NCBI RefSeq assembly: GCF_000482785.1
Contig: NZ_AXWS01000008.1
Coordinates: 372,001-436,000, forward strand
Direction of reading: 5' to 3'
From: Derxia gummosa DSM 723
GTDB lineage: Bacteria; Pseudomonadota; Gammaproteobacteria; Burkholderiales; Burkholderiaceae_E
Length of the DNA stretch: 64,000 nucleotides
The position numbers and the translations under genes are program-made. Positions 1-8,311 of the stretch are shown piece by piece (position 1 is the first letter of the stretch; each line of letters starts with the position of its first letter). The notes beneath the pieces were generated by a model. The model did not search any database and was not told the origin of the DNA. It was given only the letters and a program-made list of their open reading frames with translations.

Positions 1-1463
1 ATGCCGACCTCGTCGCTCGTGCGCGTGCGGCACAGGCTGCAAACGCGTCGCTCGCGCCCGCGGCCTCGGTCGCGATCGAGCTGCTAGTCGAGACCGCCGG
101 CCTCGGCCGCGATGCTGCCATCGAGCGTGAGAACCACGCCTTCGCGCGCGTCGCCCGCACGCCGGCGGCGGCGGCGCTGGTCGGCGTCTTCCTCGGCGAT
201 CAGGCCTTGCGCAAGAAGGCGCGTGCACTGGCCAAGGCCGGCAAGCCCGTACGCCGGGTCGCAGTGATGGGTTCGGGCGTGATGGGCGGCGGCATCGCCT
301 TCGCGAATGCGCAGCGCGGCTTTCCGGTCGTGATGCAGGACATTGCCCAGAGCAAGCTCGACCAGGGGCTGCGCGAGGTCGATCGACTGCTCGCGCGGCA
401 GGTCGCCGGCGGCAAGCTGGGCGACGACAAGGCCGTGGCGGTGCGCGCCGCGATCGAGCCGACGCTCGACCCCGGCAAGGTGGCCGATGCCGACATCCTG
501 ATCGAGGCGGTGAATGAGGATCTCGGCATCAAGCACCGACTGCTCATGGATATCGAGCCGCGCGTCGCGCCCGAGGCGGTGCTTGCGTCCAACACCGCGA
601 CGCTCACGATCGCCGAGCTGTCGGTGCCGCTCGCGCGGCCCGAGAACTTCGTCGGCATGCACTTCTTCAATCCCGCGCCGGCCACGCCGCTGGTCGAGGT
701 GGTGCGCGGGCCGCGTACCAGCGCCGAGGCGGTCGGCACGGCGGTTGGCCACGCGCTCGCGCTCGGCAAGCTGCCGGTGCTCGTGTACGACGGCCCGGGC
801 TTTCTCATCAACCGGCTGCTGACCGTGCATCTGCTCGCGTTCGCGCGGCTGCTGCGCGATGGCGTCGAGGTCGCGCGCATCGACCGCGTGCTCGAAGCCT
901 GGGGCTGGCCGGCTGGCCCGGGCGCGCTCAGCGACAGCCTTGGCATCGATCTCGTCCACCACATCGTCGATACCGTTGCCCACGCCTTCGGCAACCGGCT
1001 GCTGGTCGAGGAGCCGCACGCCTTCGCCGTGCTCGACGCCGCCCACCGCCTCGGCCGCAAGACCGGCCTCGGCTTCTGGCGTCACGAGGCCGACGAAACC
1101 GGCCGCGAACGTCGTCTGCCGGCCGACGACATTGCCGTCGCGCTCGCGCCGGCCGTGTCGGGCTCGCCCATCGTCATCACCGACGAGCAGATCGCCGAAC
1201 GCATGATCCTGCCGGTCGTGCTCGAAGCCGCCCGCGCGCTCGACGAGGGCGTGGTCGAGACCGCCGCCGAACTCGACATGGCGGTACTGCTCGCGCTCGG
1301 CTTTCCCCGCTTTCGCGGCGGGCCGCTGCGGTATGCCGACTCGCGCGGTGCGACGGCCATCGTGGAGAGCGCCGATCGCCATGCCGGTCTTGGCGGCATG
1401 TACCAGCCCGGTGCGCGGTTGCGCGAGATGGCCGCGAGCGGCGCGGTCTTTTTCCCCGTCTGA
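1..1463 (+). CDS. 3-hydroxyacyl-CoA dehydrogenase/enoyl-CoA hydratase (FadB/FadJ-type), 5'-truncated by window edge
   Basis: The frame is open from base 3 with no stop, so the gene starts outside the window; about 486 C-terminal residues are visible of a family usually over 700 long. The first ~65 visible residues resemble the end of the enoyl-CoA hydratase domain. A Rossmann NAD-binding motif (VAVMGSGVMGGGIA, around base 260) then opens the 3-hydroxyacyl-CoA dehydrogenase domain. The sequence GMHFFNPAP carries the conserved catalytic-region His, and GFLINRLL marks the C-terminal 3HCDH domain. The family catalyses hydration of enoyl-CoA and NAD-dependent oxidation of 3-hydroxyacyl-CoA in cytoplasmic beta-oxidation. 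The usual thiolase partner would lie upstream or elsewhere and is not seen. A strong terminator follows the stop. The family call is secure; the choice between FadB, FadJ or a paralogue is not. Confidence 0.9.
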   Translation, partial: ADLVARARAAQAANASLAPAASVAIELLVETAGLGRDAAIERENHAFARVARTPAAAALVGVFLGDQALRKKARALAKAGKPVRRVAVMGSGVMGGGIAFANAQRGFPVVMQDIAQSKLDQGLREVDRLLARQVAGGKLGDDKAVAVRAAIEPTLDPGKVADADILIEAVNEDLGIKHRLLMDIEPRVAPEAVLASNTATLTIAELSVPLARPENFVGMHFFNPAPATPLVEVVRGPRTSAEAVGTAVGHALALGKLPVLVYDGPGFLINRLLTVHLLAFARLLRDGVEVARIDRVLEAWGWPAGPGALSDSLGIDLVHHIVDTVAHAFGNRLLVEEPHAFAVLDAAHRLGRKTGLGFWRHEADETGRERRLPADDIAVALAPAVSGSPIVITDEQIAERMILPVVLEAARALDEGVVETAAELDMAVLLALGFPRFRGGPLRYADSRGATAIVESADRHAGLGGMYQPGARLREMAASGAVFFPV

Positions 1464-1514
1464 GCGGGCTGCAGCGATACCCCCTCGTATTGCAAGCGCT
1501 TTCGTGGTGCCGCG

Positions 1515-1548
1515 ACGCCCCGGGCAGAAACCCGGGGCGTTTGTTTTT
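1515..1548 (+). terminator. Rho-independent terminator after the fadB-like gene
   Basis: A perfect 10-bp stem (ACGCCCCGGG / CCCGGGGCGT) with a six-base loop is followed by TTGTTTTT. It lies 51 bases after the stop and separates the beta-oxidation gene from the urea-transport operon. Confidence 0.85.
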
Positions 1549-1656
1549 GTGCGTCACCGCCCGAAGGCGGTGCCTTGTCGCGTGAACGGGGCAAATCTGT
1601 CGTCTGCGGACAAGGGTTTTTGTATCCAATCAGGTGGGCGGATCGAACGCGATCCG

Positions 1657-1672
1657 TGGCATGGAACCTGCG
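1657..1672 (+). promoter_or_regulatory. Candidate sigma-54 (-24/-12) promoter of the urt operon
   Basis: TGGCATGGAACCTGCG keeps the invariant GG at -24 and GC at -12 with the correct spacing (consensus TGGCACG-N4-TTGCW). It ends 48 bases before the urtA start. Nitrogen-limited, NtrC-dependent transcription is the usual mode for urea transporters, so position and function agree. Just upstream is a small palindrome (GGATCG-N4-CGATCC, 1640-1655) that could bind a regulator; it does not match the NtrC consensus. Confidence 0.55.
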
Positions 1673-1720
1673 AACGGGAAGCCGGGCTTCACGCCTCATA
1701 TCCACAGAGAGGAACCGTTC

Positions 1721-2974
1721 ATGGATCGTCGGGAGTTTGTAAAGACCGCAGCCGCCGGCAGCGTTCTTACCTGCAGCAGCATCTCCACCGCTTTCAGCCA
1801 GTCGAAGGAGCCGATCAAGGTCGGCGTCCTGCACAGCCTGTCGGGCACCATGGCCATCTCCGAGACGACGCTCAAGGACTGCGCCCTGATGACCTTCGAC
1901 GAAATCAATGCGAAGGGCGGCGTCATGGGCCGTCCGATCCAGCCCGTCGTCGTCGATCCCGCGTCGGACTGGCCGCTGTTTGCCGAGAAGGCCAAGCAGC
2001 TCATCTCCCAGGACAAGGTCTCGGTCGTGTTCGGCTGCTGGACTTCGGTGTCGCGCAAGTCGGTCCTGCCGGTGTTCAAGGAACTGAACAGCCTGCTGTT
2101 CTACCCGGTGCAGTACGAAGGCGAAGAACTCGAAAAGAACGTGTTCTACACGGGCGCCGCGCCCAACCAGCAGGCCATCCCGGCGGTCGAGTACCTGATG
2201 AGCAAGGAAGGCGGCGGCGCCAAGCGCTTCGTCCTGCTCGGTACCGACTATGTGTATCCGCGCACGACCAACAAGATCCTGCGCGCCTTCCTCAAGAGCA
2301 AGGGCGTCGACGAGAAGGACATCGACGAGAAGTACACGCCGTTCGGCCACAGCGACTACCAGACCATCGTCGCCGACATCAAGAAGTTCGCCGCTGGCGG
2401 CAAGACCTGCGTGATCTCGACCATCAACGGCGACTCCAACGTCCCGTTCTACAAGGAACTCGGCAACGCCGGCCTCAAGGCCAAGGACGTGCCGGTCGTC
2501 GCCTTCTCGGTCGGTGAGGAAGAACTGCGCGGCGTCGACACCAAGCCGCTCGTGGGCCATCTGGCCGCCTGGAACTACTTCCAGTCGATCAAGAACCCGA
2601 CGAACGAAGAGTTCATCAAGAAGTGGAAGGCCTACGCCAAGGCGAAGAACCTCGCCAACGCCGACAAGGCCGTCACCAACGACCCGATGGAAGCCACCTA
2701 CATCGGCATCAACATGTGGAAGCAGGCCGTCGAACAGGCCAAGACCACCGATGTCGAGAAGGTCATCGCCGCCGTCGCGGGCCAGAAGTTCAAGGCGCCG
2801 TCGGGCTTCGAAGTGATGATGGACAAGACCAATCACCACCTGCACAAGCCGGTGTACATCGGTGAGATCAAGGCCGACGGCCAGTTCAACATCGTCTGGA
2901 AGACGAAGGAACCGATCCGCGCCCAGCCGTGGAGCCCGTTCATTCCGGGCAACGAGAGCAAGCAGAACATCTGA
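1721..2974 (+). CDS. urtA: Urea ABC transporter substrate-binding protein UrtA
   Basis: This is the periplasmic urea receptor of the Urt importer (417 residues). The N-terminus MDRREFVKTAAAGSVL has a twin-arginine motif before a hydrophobic segment, suggesting Tat-dependent export. The mature part begins near IKVGVLHSLSGTMAISE, the typical start of the amide-binding branch of Leu/Ile/Val-type receptors. Long conserved UrtA segments follow (FYPVQYEGEE, VYPRTTNKILR, FVLLGTDYVYP). The start at 1721 is chosen because AGAGAGGAA lies 6 bases upstream and because the signal peptide begins there; an upstream in-frame Met at 1634 would prepend unrelated residues. It is the first gene of urtABCD-(lysE)-urtE-ureD and is preceded by a sigma-54-like promoter. 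Confidence 0.96.
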   Translation: MDRREFVKTAAAGSVLTCSSISTAFSQSKEPIKVGVLHSLSGTMAISETTLKDCALMTFDEINAKGGVMGRPIQPVVVDPASDWPLFAEKAKQLISQDKVSVVFGCWTSVSRKSVLPVFKELNSLLFYPVQYEGEELEKNVFYTGAAPNQQAIPAVEYLMSKEGGGAKRFVLLGTDYVYPRTTNKILRAFLKSKGVDEKDIDEKYTPFGHSDYQTIVADIKKFAAGGKTCVISTINGDSNVPFYKELGNAGLKAKDVPVVAFSVGEEELRGVDTKPLVGHLAAWNYFQSIKNPTNEEFIKKWKAYAKAKNLANADKAVTNDPMEATYIGINMWKQAVEQAKTTDVEKVIAAVAGQKFKAPSGFEVMMDKTNHHLHKPVYIGEIKADGQFNIVWKTKEPIRAQPWSPFIPGNESKQNI

Positions 2975-3199
2975 TGCCTGCTCGCCGTGCCCGGCTCCGG
3001 GCGCGGCACGAGGCGCGCGGCGGCGGTCGTTCTCCGGCGACCCGCCCGCCGCGCCGCCCGGTCCGACATCCGCACCGGACCTTCGCAGTCCCGGCCATCC
3101 GCCGGGCAGCCTCTCGGTCCTGGCCGCAACGACGCGGCGCGATCCAGCTCAGGCCCAGGCTGCCTTCCGTCCTCCCGCCCGCACGAGACGCCCACCGCG

Positions 3200-4819
3200 A
3201 TGCTCCGCCGACTCCTACTCCTCGCCACGCTGCTGCTCGTCACGCTCGGCAGCGCGCGCGCCGCGCCCGACGCGGCACTCGTCCTCAAACTCGCCGATGA
3301 AGACAGCGACGCCCGCGTCGAAGCCATCGGCAAGCTCGCCGAGGCGGGCGATCCGCGCACCGTCGCGATCTTCGAGGCGCTCGCCAATGACGCGCTCTAT
3401 TCGGTGACCGATGCCGACGGCAAGGTCGTGCGGCTGCTCGTCAGCGCCGACGACAAGTACACCGACGCCGTCACCGGCGAGGTCGTCAGCCCGGTGCCCG
3501 ACAACGCCGAGGGCCTGAGCATCAACAACCGCCTGCGCGGCGAACTCGACGCCGGCCTCGCGCTGCTCAGGCTCGGCTCCGCCGACCGCGCCACCCGCGT
3601 CGCGGCCGCCCGCGCGCTCCAGGGCAGCGAGAACCTCGCGATCCTCCCGGCGCTGCAGAAGGCCGCTGAGACCGAGAAGGACGAGGAGATCAAGGCGCTG
3701 CTCGTCACCGCCGAGGCGGCGCTCGAAATCAAGAGCGACGACCCGGCCGTGCGCGCTGCCGCCGCGAAGAAGCTCGCCGCCGGCGACAGCACCGAAATCC
3801 GCCAGCTGCTCGCCGGCCTGCTCGAAAAGAGCGGCGACAGCTATGCCGAGCCCGACGCCACGGTGCGCGCCGCCGCCCAGGCCGCGCTCGACGACATCAA
3901 CGGCCGGCTCAAGAAGTACGAGATGCTGGCCAACCTGTTCTCGGGCATCTCGCTCGGCAGCATCCTGCTGCTCGCGGCGCTCGGCCTCGCGATCACCTAC
4001 GGCCTGATGGGCATCATCAACATGGCCCACGGCGAGCTGCTGATGATCGGCGCCTACAGCACCTACGTGGTGCAGGGGCTGTTCCGCAAGTACGCGCCGG
4101 GCGCCTTCGACTGGTATGTGGTCGCGGCGCTGCCGGTGGCCTTTCTCGTGACGGCGGCGGTCGGCATGGTGCTGGAGCGCACGATCATCCGCTGGCTCTA
4201 CGGCCGTCCGCTCGAGACGCTGCTCACCACCTGGGGCATCAGCCTGCTGCTGATCCAGGCCTGCCGCACGATCTTCGGCGCGCAGAACGTCGAGGTGGAG
4301 AACCCGAGCTGGATGTCGGGCGGCATCGCGCTGGCGGGCGGCATCGTGATCCCGTTCAACCGGATCATCATCGTGCTGTTCTCGTTCGCGGTGCTGTTCG
4401 CGGTGTACCTGCTGATCGCGCGCACGCGGCTCGGCCTGTTCGTGCGGGCGGTGACGCAGAACCGCAAGATGGCGAGCTGCTGCGGCGTGCCGACGCATCG
4501 CATCGACATGCTCACCTTCGGTCTCGGCGCGGGCGTGGCCGGCCTCGGCGGCGTGGCGCTCTCGCAGATCGGCAACGTCGGGCCGGACCTCGGCCGCAGC
4601 TACATCGTCGATTCGTTCATGGTCGTGGTGTTCGGCGGAGTGGGCCAGCTGGCCGGGACCGTGATCGCGGCGCTGGGCCTCGGCTCGCTGTCGAAGTTCC
4701 TCGAGCCGTGGTCGGGCGCCGTGCTGGCCAAGATCATGGTCCTGGTCTTCATCATCCTTTTCATCCAGAAGCGCCCGCAGGGACTGTTCGCGGTCAAGGG
4801 CAGGAGCGTCGAAGCATGA
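3200..4819 (+). CDS. urtB: Urea ABC transporter permease UrtB
   Basis: One of two inner-membrane permease subunits of the urea importer (539 residues). A clear signal peptide (MLRRLLLLATLLLVTLGSARA) is followed by about 210 charged, Ala-rich residues resembling helical HEAT-like repeats, presumably periplasmic. From about residue 245 comes the LivH-type membrane domain with multiple TM segments, including the conserved block GLMGIINMAHGELLMIGAY. The N-terminal extension is usual for UrtB and explains its length over plain LivH. The start at 3200 coincides with the signal peptide, although the ribosome site is weak; in-frame Met codons further upstream lack signal character. The stop overlaps the urtC start (ATGA), implying translational coupling. 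Confidence 0.95.
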   Translation: MLRRLLLLATLLLVTLGSARAAPDAALVLKLADEDSDARVEAIGKLAEAGDPRTVAIFEALANDALYSVTDADGKVVRLLVSADDKYTDAVTGEVVSPVPDNAEGLSINNRLRGELDAGLALLRLGSADRATRVAAARALQGSENLAILPALQKAAETEKDEEIKALLVTAEAALEIKSDDPAVRAAAAKKLAAGDSTEIRQLLAGLLEKSGDSYAEPDATVRAAAQAALDDINGRLKKYEMLANLFSGISLGSILLLAALGLAITYGLMGIINMAHGELLMIGAYSTYVVQGLFRKYAPGAFDWYVVAALPVAFLVTAAVGMVLERTIIRWLYGRPLETLLTTWGISLLLIQACRTIFGAQNVEVENPSWMSGGIALAGGIVIPFNRIIIVLFSFAVLFAVYLLIARTRLGLFVRAVTQNRKMASCCGVPTHRIDMLTFGLGAGVAGLGGVALSQIGNVGPDLGRSYIVDSFMVVVFGGVGQLAGTVIAALGLGSLSKFLEPWSGAVLAKIMVLVFIILFIQKRPQGLFAVKGRSVEA

Positions 4820-5937
4820 TTGCGCGTCTGTTTTCCCCGCGGGTGTGGCTATCCATCCTCGCGGTCGCGGCCCTCGTGGTCGTGGTGCTGCCGGTACTGC
4901 ATCTCGCGGTGCCCGAGGGCAATCCGCTGCATGTGTCGGCCTTCGTCATCTCGGTGCTGGGCAAGTTCATGTGCTACGCCGTGGTGGCGCTGGCGATGGA
5001 CCTGATCTGGGGCTACACCGGCATCCTGTCGCTCGGGCAGGGCGTGTTCTTCGCGCTCGGCGGCTATGCCTTCGGCATGTACCTGATGCGCGAGATCGGC
5101 CATGACGGCGTGTACCAGAGCGATCTGCCCGACTTCATGGTCTTTCTGGACTGGAAGGAATTCCCCTGGTACTGGGCGATGACCGACCACTTCTGGTGGG
5201 CGGCGCTGATGGTGCTGCTGGTGCCGGGCGTGCTGGCCTTCGTGTTCGGCTACTTCGCCTTCCGCTCGCGCATCAAGGGCGTGTACTTCTCGATCATCAC
5301 GCAGGCGGTGACGCTGGCCGCGATGCTCGCCTTCTTCCGCAACGACATGGGCTTCGGCGGCAACAACGGCTTCACCGACTTCAAGCGCGTGCTCGGCTTC
5401 TCGCTCACCGATCCGGCCACCAAGGTGACGCTGTTCGTGCTGACGGGGCTGTACCTGCTGGCGGCGCTGGTGGCCTGCCGCTTCATCGTGATGAGCAAGC
5501 TCGGCCGGGTGTTGACCGCGGTGCGCGACGGCGAGTCGCGGCTGCTCTTCCTCGGCTACAACACGCTGTGGTTCAAGCTGTTCGTGTGGACCGTGGCGGC
5601 GGTGCTGTCGGCGATTGCCGGCGCGCTGTACGTGCCGCAGGTGGGCATCATCAACCCGAGCGAGATGTCGCCGGCCAACTCGATCGAGGTCGCGATCTGG
5701 GTCGCGGTGGGCGGACGCGGCACGCTGTTCGGCGCCATCCTCGGCGCCTTCGTGGTCAACCTAGCCAAGAGCTACTTCACCGTGGCCTTTCCGGAGTTCT
5801 GGCTCTACTTCCTGGGGCTGCTGTTCATCGTCGTGACGCTGCTGCTGCCGCAGGGGCTGCTGGGCCTGTTCGCCGACATCGGCAAGCGCCTGGGCGGCAA
5901 GAAGGCCGCGCCCGCCGCCGAGGAGGTGAGCGCATGA
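4816..5937 (+). CDS. urtC: Urea ABC transporter permease UrtC
   Basis: Second permease subunit (373 residues, LivM type). It is almost wholly hydrophobic, with about ten predicted TM segments starting at residue 10. It contains the LivM-family stretch DLIWGYTGILSLGQGVFFALGG and, near the C-terminus, IWVAVGGRGTLFGAILGAF, a likely coupling-helix region facing the ATPases. The start is the ATG of the 4-base ATGA overlap with urtB. Its own stop overlaps urtD in the same manner, so urtB, urtC and urtD are tightly coupled. The C-terminal tail is Lys/Ala-rich and cytoplasmic. Confidence 0.95.
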   Translation: MIARLFSPRVWLSILAVAALVVVVLPVLHLAVPEGNPLHVSAFVISVLGKFMCYAVVALAMDLIWGYTGILSLGQGVFFALGGYAFGMYLMREIGHDGVYQSDLPDFMVFLDWKEFPWYWAMTDHFWWAALMVLLVPGVLAFVFGYFAFRSRIKGVYFSIITQAVTLAAMLAFFRNDMGFGGNNGFTDFKRVLGFSLTDPATKVTLFVLTGLYLLAALVACRFIVMSKLGRVLTAVRDGESRLLFLGYNTLWFKLFVWTVAAVLSAIAGALYVPQVGIINPSEMSPANSIEVAIWVAVGGRGTLFGAILGAFVVNLAKSYFTVAFPEFWLYFLGLLFIVVTLLLPQGLLGLFADIGKRLGGKKAAPAAEEVSA

Positions 5938-6827
5938 ACGGACGTTTCCTGAGCGGGCTCGCGATGCCCGCCGCCATCACGCACACGATGCAAAGCGAAA
6001 ACAGCGCTCCCATCCACGCCGGCACCGGCCCCGCAGGCGCCGGCGCGAGCTACGGCCACGTGGTCGATCGCAGCAAGGTAGATACCTCGCACGGCCCGAT
6101 CCTCTACCTGGAAGACATCTGCGTGAGCTTCGACGGCTTCAAGGCGATCAACAACCTGAACATGACGATCGAGCGCGGCGAGCTGCGCTGCATCATCGGG
6201 CCGAACGGCGCGGGCAAGACGACGATGATGGACGTCATCACCGGCAAGACTCGGCCCGACAGTGGCAAGGCCTTCTTCGGCCAAGTGCATGACCTGACGC
6301 GGCTGGTCGAGACCGAGATCGCGCATCTGGGCATCGGCCGCAAGTTCCAGAAGCCGACGGTGTTCGAGCAGCACACGGTGTTCGAGAACCTCGAACTCGC
6401 GCTCAAGACCGACAAGTCGGTCAAGCCGACGCTGTTCTTCCGCCTCACAGGCGAGCAGCGCGACCACATCGCCCAGGTGCTGCGCACCATCAAGCTCGAA
6501 GGCAGCGAGCATCGTCTCGCGGGCAACCTGTCGCACGGCCAGAAGCAATGGCTGGAGATCGGCATGCTGCTGATGCAGGAGCCGGAGCTGATCCTGCTCG
6601 ACGAGCCGGTGGCGGGCATGACCGACGCCGAGACCGAGCGCACCGCCGAGCTGATCCTGGAGCTGGAAGGCAAGCACTCGATCATGGTCGTCGAGCACGA
6701 CATGGACTTCATCGGGACGATCGCGCGCAAGGTGACCTGCCTGTGCGACGGCTCGGTGCTGGCCGAGGGCTCGATGGAGGCGGTGCAGAACGACGAGAAG
6801 GTCATCGAGGTCTATCTCGGTCGCTGA
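5934..6827 (+). CDS. urtD: Urea ABC transporter ATP-binding protein UrtD
   Basis: Cytoplasmic ATPase of the LivG type (297 residues). The Walker A motif is GPNGAGKTT and the signature region is LSHGQKQWLEIGMLL, with QKQ in place of the usual GQQ, as is common in UrtD. The Walker B segment is PELILLDEPVAGM and the switch His lies in VVEHDMDF. Compared with typical UrtD (about 250 residues) there is an extra N-terminal stretch of about 50 residues rich in Ala/Gly before ILYLEDICVSF. The start at 5934 is supported by an excellent ribosome site (AGGAGGTGAG) inside urtC. Residues 21 (ATGCAAAGC) or later could be alternative starts. It powers urea import together with UrtE. Confidence 0.94.
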   Translation: MNGRFLSGLAMPAAITHTMQSENSAPIHAGTGPAGAGASYGHVVDRSKVDTSHGPILYLEDICVSFDGFKAINNLNMTIERGELRCIIGPNGAGKTTMMDVITGKTRPDSGKAFFGQVHDLTRLVETEIAHLGIGRKFQKPTVFEQHTVFENLELALKTDKSVKPTLFFRLTGEQRDHIAQVLRTIKLEGSEHRLAGNLSHGQKQWLEIGMLLMQEPELILLDEPVAGMTDAETERTAELILELEGKHSIMVVEHDMDFIGTIARKVTCLCDGSVLAEGSMEAVQNDEKVIEVYLGR

Positions 6828-6828
6828 C

Positions 6829-7593
6829 ATGGTCGAGACTCCGACGCTGCTGGTCTTCATCGCCACCTCGCTCGCGCTGGCCGCGACGCCGGGGCCGACG
6901 ATGCTGCTCGCGCTCACCAACGGTATCGCGGGCGGGCTGCGGCGCGCGGCCTGGGGCATCGCCGGCGCGACGCTGGCGAGCCTGCTGCTGATTGGGGCGG
7001 TGGCGCTCGGGTTGGGCACGCTGCTGGCGGCATCGCAGACGGTGTTCGAGGTGCTGCGGGTGGCGGGCGTGGGCTATCTGGTCTGGCTTGGCGTGAAGCT
7101 GTGGCGGGATCGGCCGGTAGGGCTCGCGGAGCAGACGGCAGAAGCGTTGAAGCGGCATTCCGGAGGCGGGTTTGCGGCGGACGACGCAGGCGCAAAGACT
7201 CTGGCGGCTTCGGCTTCGGCTTCGGCTTCGGCTTCGGCTTCGGCTTCGGCTTCGGCTTCGGCTTCGGCTTCGGCCTCCGTCTGGCCCGAGTGCCGCCGCG
7301 CCTTCGTCCGCAGCGCGACCGTCCAGCTGTTCAACCCCAAGGCGCTGCTGTTCTTCTCGGCCTTCCTGCCGCAGTTCGTTGACGCGGCGCGGCCGCAGGC
7401 GGCCCAGTATGCCGAGCTGGCCCTCGTGTTCACCGGTCTCGACCTGTGCGTGATGCTGGCCTACGCGTCCGCCGGTATGCAGGCGGTGCGCCTGCTGACG
7501 GCGCGCGGGCTGCGCGCCATCAACCGCGGCTGCGCGGCTTTCATGTTCATCCTTGCCGCCGCGCTCGCGCTGTTCCGGCGCGGCCCGGCCTGA
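6829..7593 (+). CDS. LysE/RhtB-family exporter with an Ala-Ser repeat loop
   Basis: A 254-residue inner-membrane protein of the LysE/RhtB amino-acid exporter family. The N-terminus (FIATSLALAATPGPTMLLALTNG) carries the conserved ATPGP motif, and there are about six hydrophobic segments. Family members are usually about 205 residues. The excess lies in one hydrophilic loop after the third TM segment (about residues 95-150), which includes about 12 Ala-Ser dipeptides encoded by a perfect GCTTCG repeat. It begins one base after the urtD stop and ends 20 bases before urtE, so it sits inside the urea-transport operon, where it is not a standard member. It may have been inserted, or may export an amino acid when nitrogen is in excess; substrate unknown. 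Confidence 0.85.
   Translation: MVETPTLLVFIATSLALAATPGPTMLLALTNGIAGGLRRAAWGIAGATLASLLLIGAVALGLGTLLAASQTVFEVLRVAGVGYLVWLGVKLWRDRPVGLAEQTAEALKRHSGGGFAADDAGAKTLAASASASASASASASASASASASASVWPECRRAFVRSATVQLFNPKALLFFSAFLPQFVDAARPQAAQYAELALVFTGLDLCVMLAYASAGMQAVRLLTARGLRAINRGCAAFMFILAAALALFRRGPA
7207..7272 (+). repeat. Perfect hexanucleotide tandem repeat (GCTTCG)x11
   Basis: Eleven uninterrupted copies of GCTTCG lie inside the LysE-like gene, followed by one degenerate copy (GCCTCC). The unit is two codons (Ala-Ser), so gain or loss of copies keeps the frame and only changes loop length. Such perfect arrays are prone to slippage. Confidence 0.97.
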
Positions 7594-7612
7594 CTGACTC
7601 TTCACTAGCGCC

Positions 7613-8311
7613 ATGCTGAGACTCGAAAACGTCAACCAGTACTACAGCGGCAGCCACATCCTGCGCGATGTGAGCCTCGACGTGCCCGCGGGCGCCTGCA
7701 CCGTCCTGCTCGGCCGCAACGGCGTGGGCAAGACCACGACGCTGCGCTCGATGATGGGCCTCGTGCCGATCCGCTCCGGCCGCATCACCTTCGAGGGCAA
7801 GGACATCTCCGCGCTCGCGCCCTATGAGCGCGCGGCGCTCGGCATCGGCTACGTGCCGCAGGGGCGCGAGATCTTCAACCGGCTGACGGTGGAGGAGAAC
7901 CTGCTCATGGGCCTCGCGCCGCTGTCGGGCGCGGCGGGGCGCAAGATTCCGGAGCGCATCTTCGAGATGTTTCCGGTGCTGAAGCAGATGCTGCACCGGC
8001 GCGGCGGCGACCTGTCGGGTGGCCAGCAGCAGCAGCTCGCGATCGGCCGGGCGCTTGCCGCCGGCCCGAAGATGCTCATCCTCGACGAGCCGACCGAAGG
8101 CATCCAGCCGTCGATCATCAAGCAGATCGGCACCGTCATCCGCCAGCTGGTGGAGGAGGGGCGCATGGCGATCCTGCTGGTCGAGCAGTACTACGACTTC
8201 GCCGAATCGCTCGCCGACCACTACGCCGTGATGTCGCGCGGCCAGGTCACGCACATGGGGCCGGGCAGCGAGATGGCCGAGAAGGGTGTGCGCGATCTGA
8301 TCGCGATCTGA
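7613..8311 (+). CDS. urtE: Urea ABC transporter ATP-binding protein UrtE
   Basis: Second ATPase of the urea importer (232 residues, LivF type). It shows Walker A GRNGVGKTT, Q-loop YVPQGREIF, signature LSGGQQQQLAIGRAL, Walker B MLILDEPTEGIQP and switch-region LLVEQYYDF. The DEPTEGIQPSII block is typical of UrtE. The length is normal. It follows the inserted LysE-like gene after 20 bases, and its TGA overlaps the ureD start (TGATG), tying urea import to urease maturation in one transcript. Confidence 0.95.
   Translation: MLRLENVNQYYSGSHILRDVSLDVPAGACTVLLGRNGVGKTTTLRSMMGLVPIRSGRITFEGKDISALAPYERAALGIGYVPQGREIFNRLTVEENLLMGLAPLSGAAGRKIPERIFEMFPVLKQMLHRRGGDLSGGQQQQLAIGRALAAGPKMLILDEPTEGIQPSIIKQIGTVIRQLVEEGRMAILLVEQYYDFAESLADHYAVMSRGQVTHMGPGSEMAEKGVRDLIAI

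Noticed and set aside
1554-1573. CACCGCC-CGAA-GGCGGTG as an NtrC binding site for urtA
   Set aside because: The arms and spacing do not match the GCAC-N7-GTGC pattern of NtrC; more likely a small RNA hairpin.
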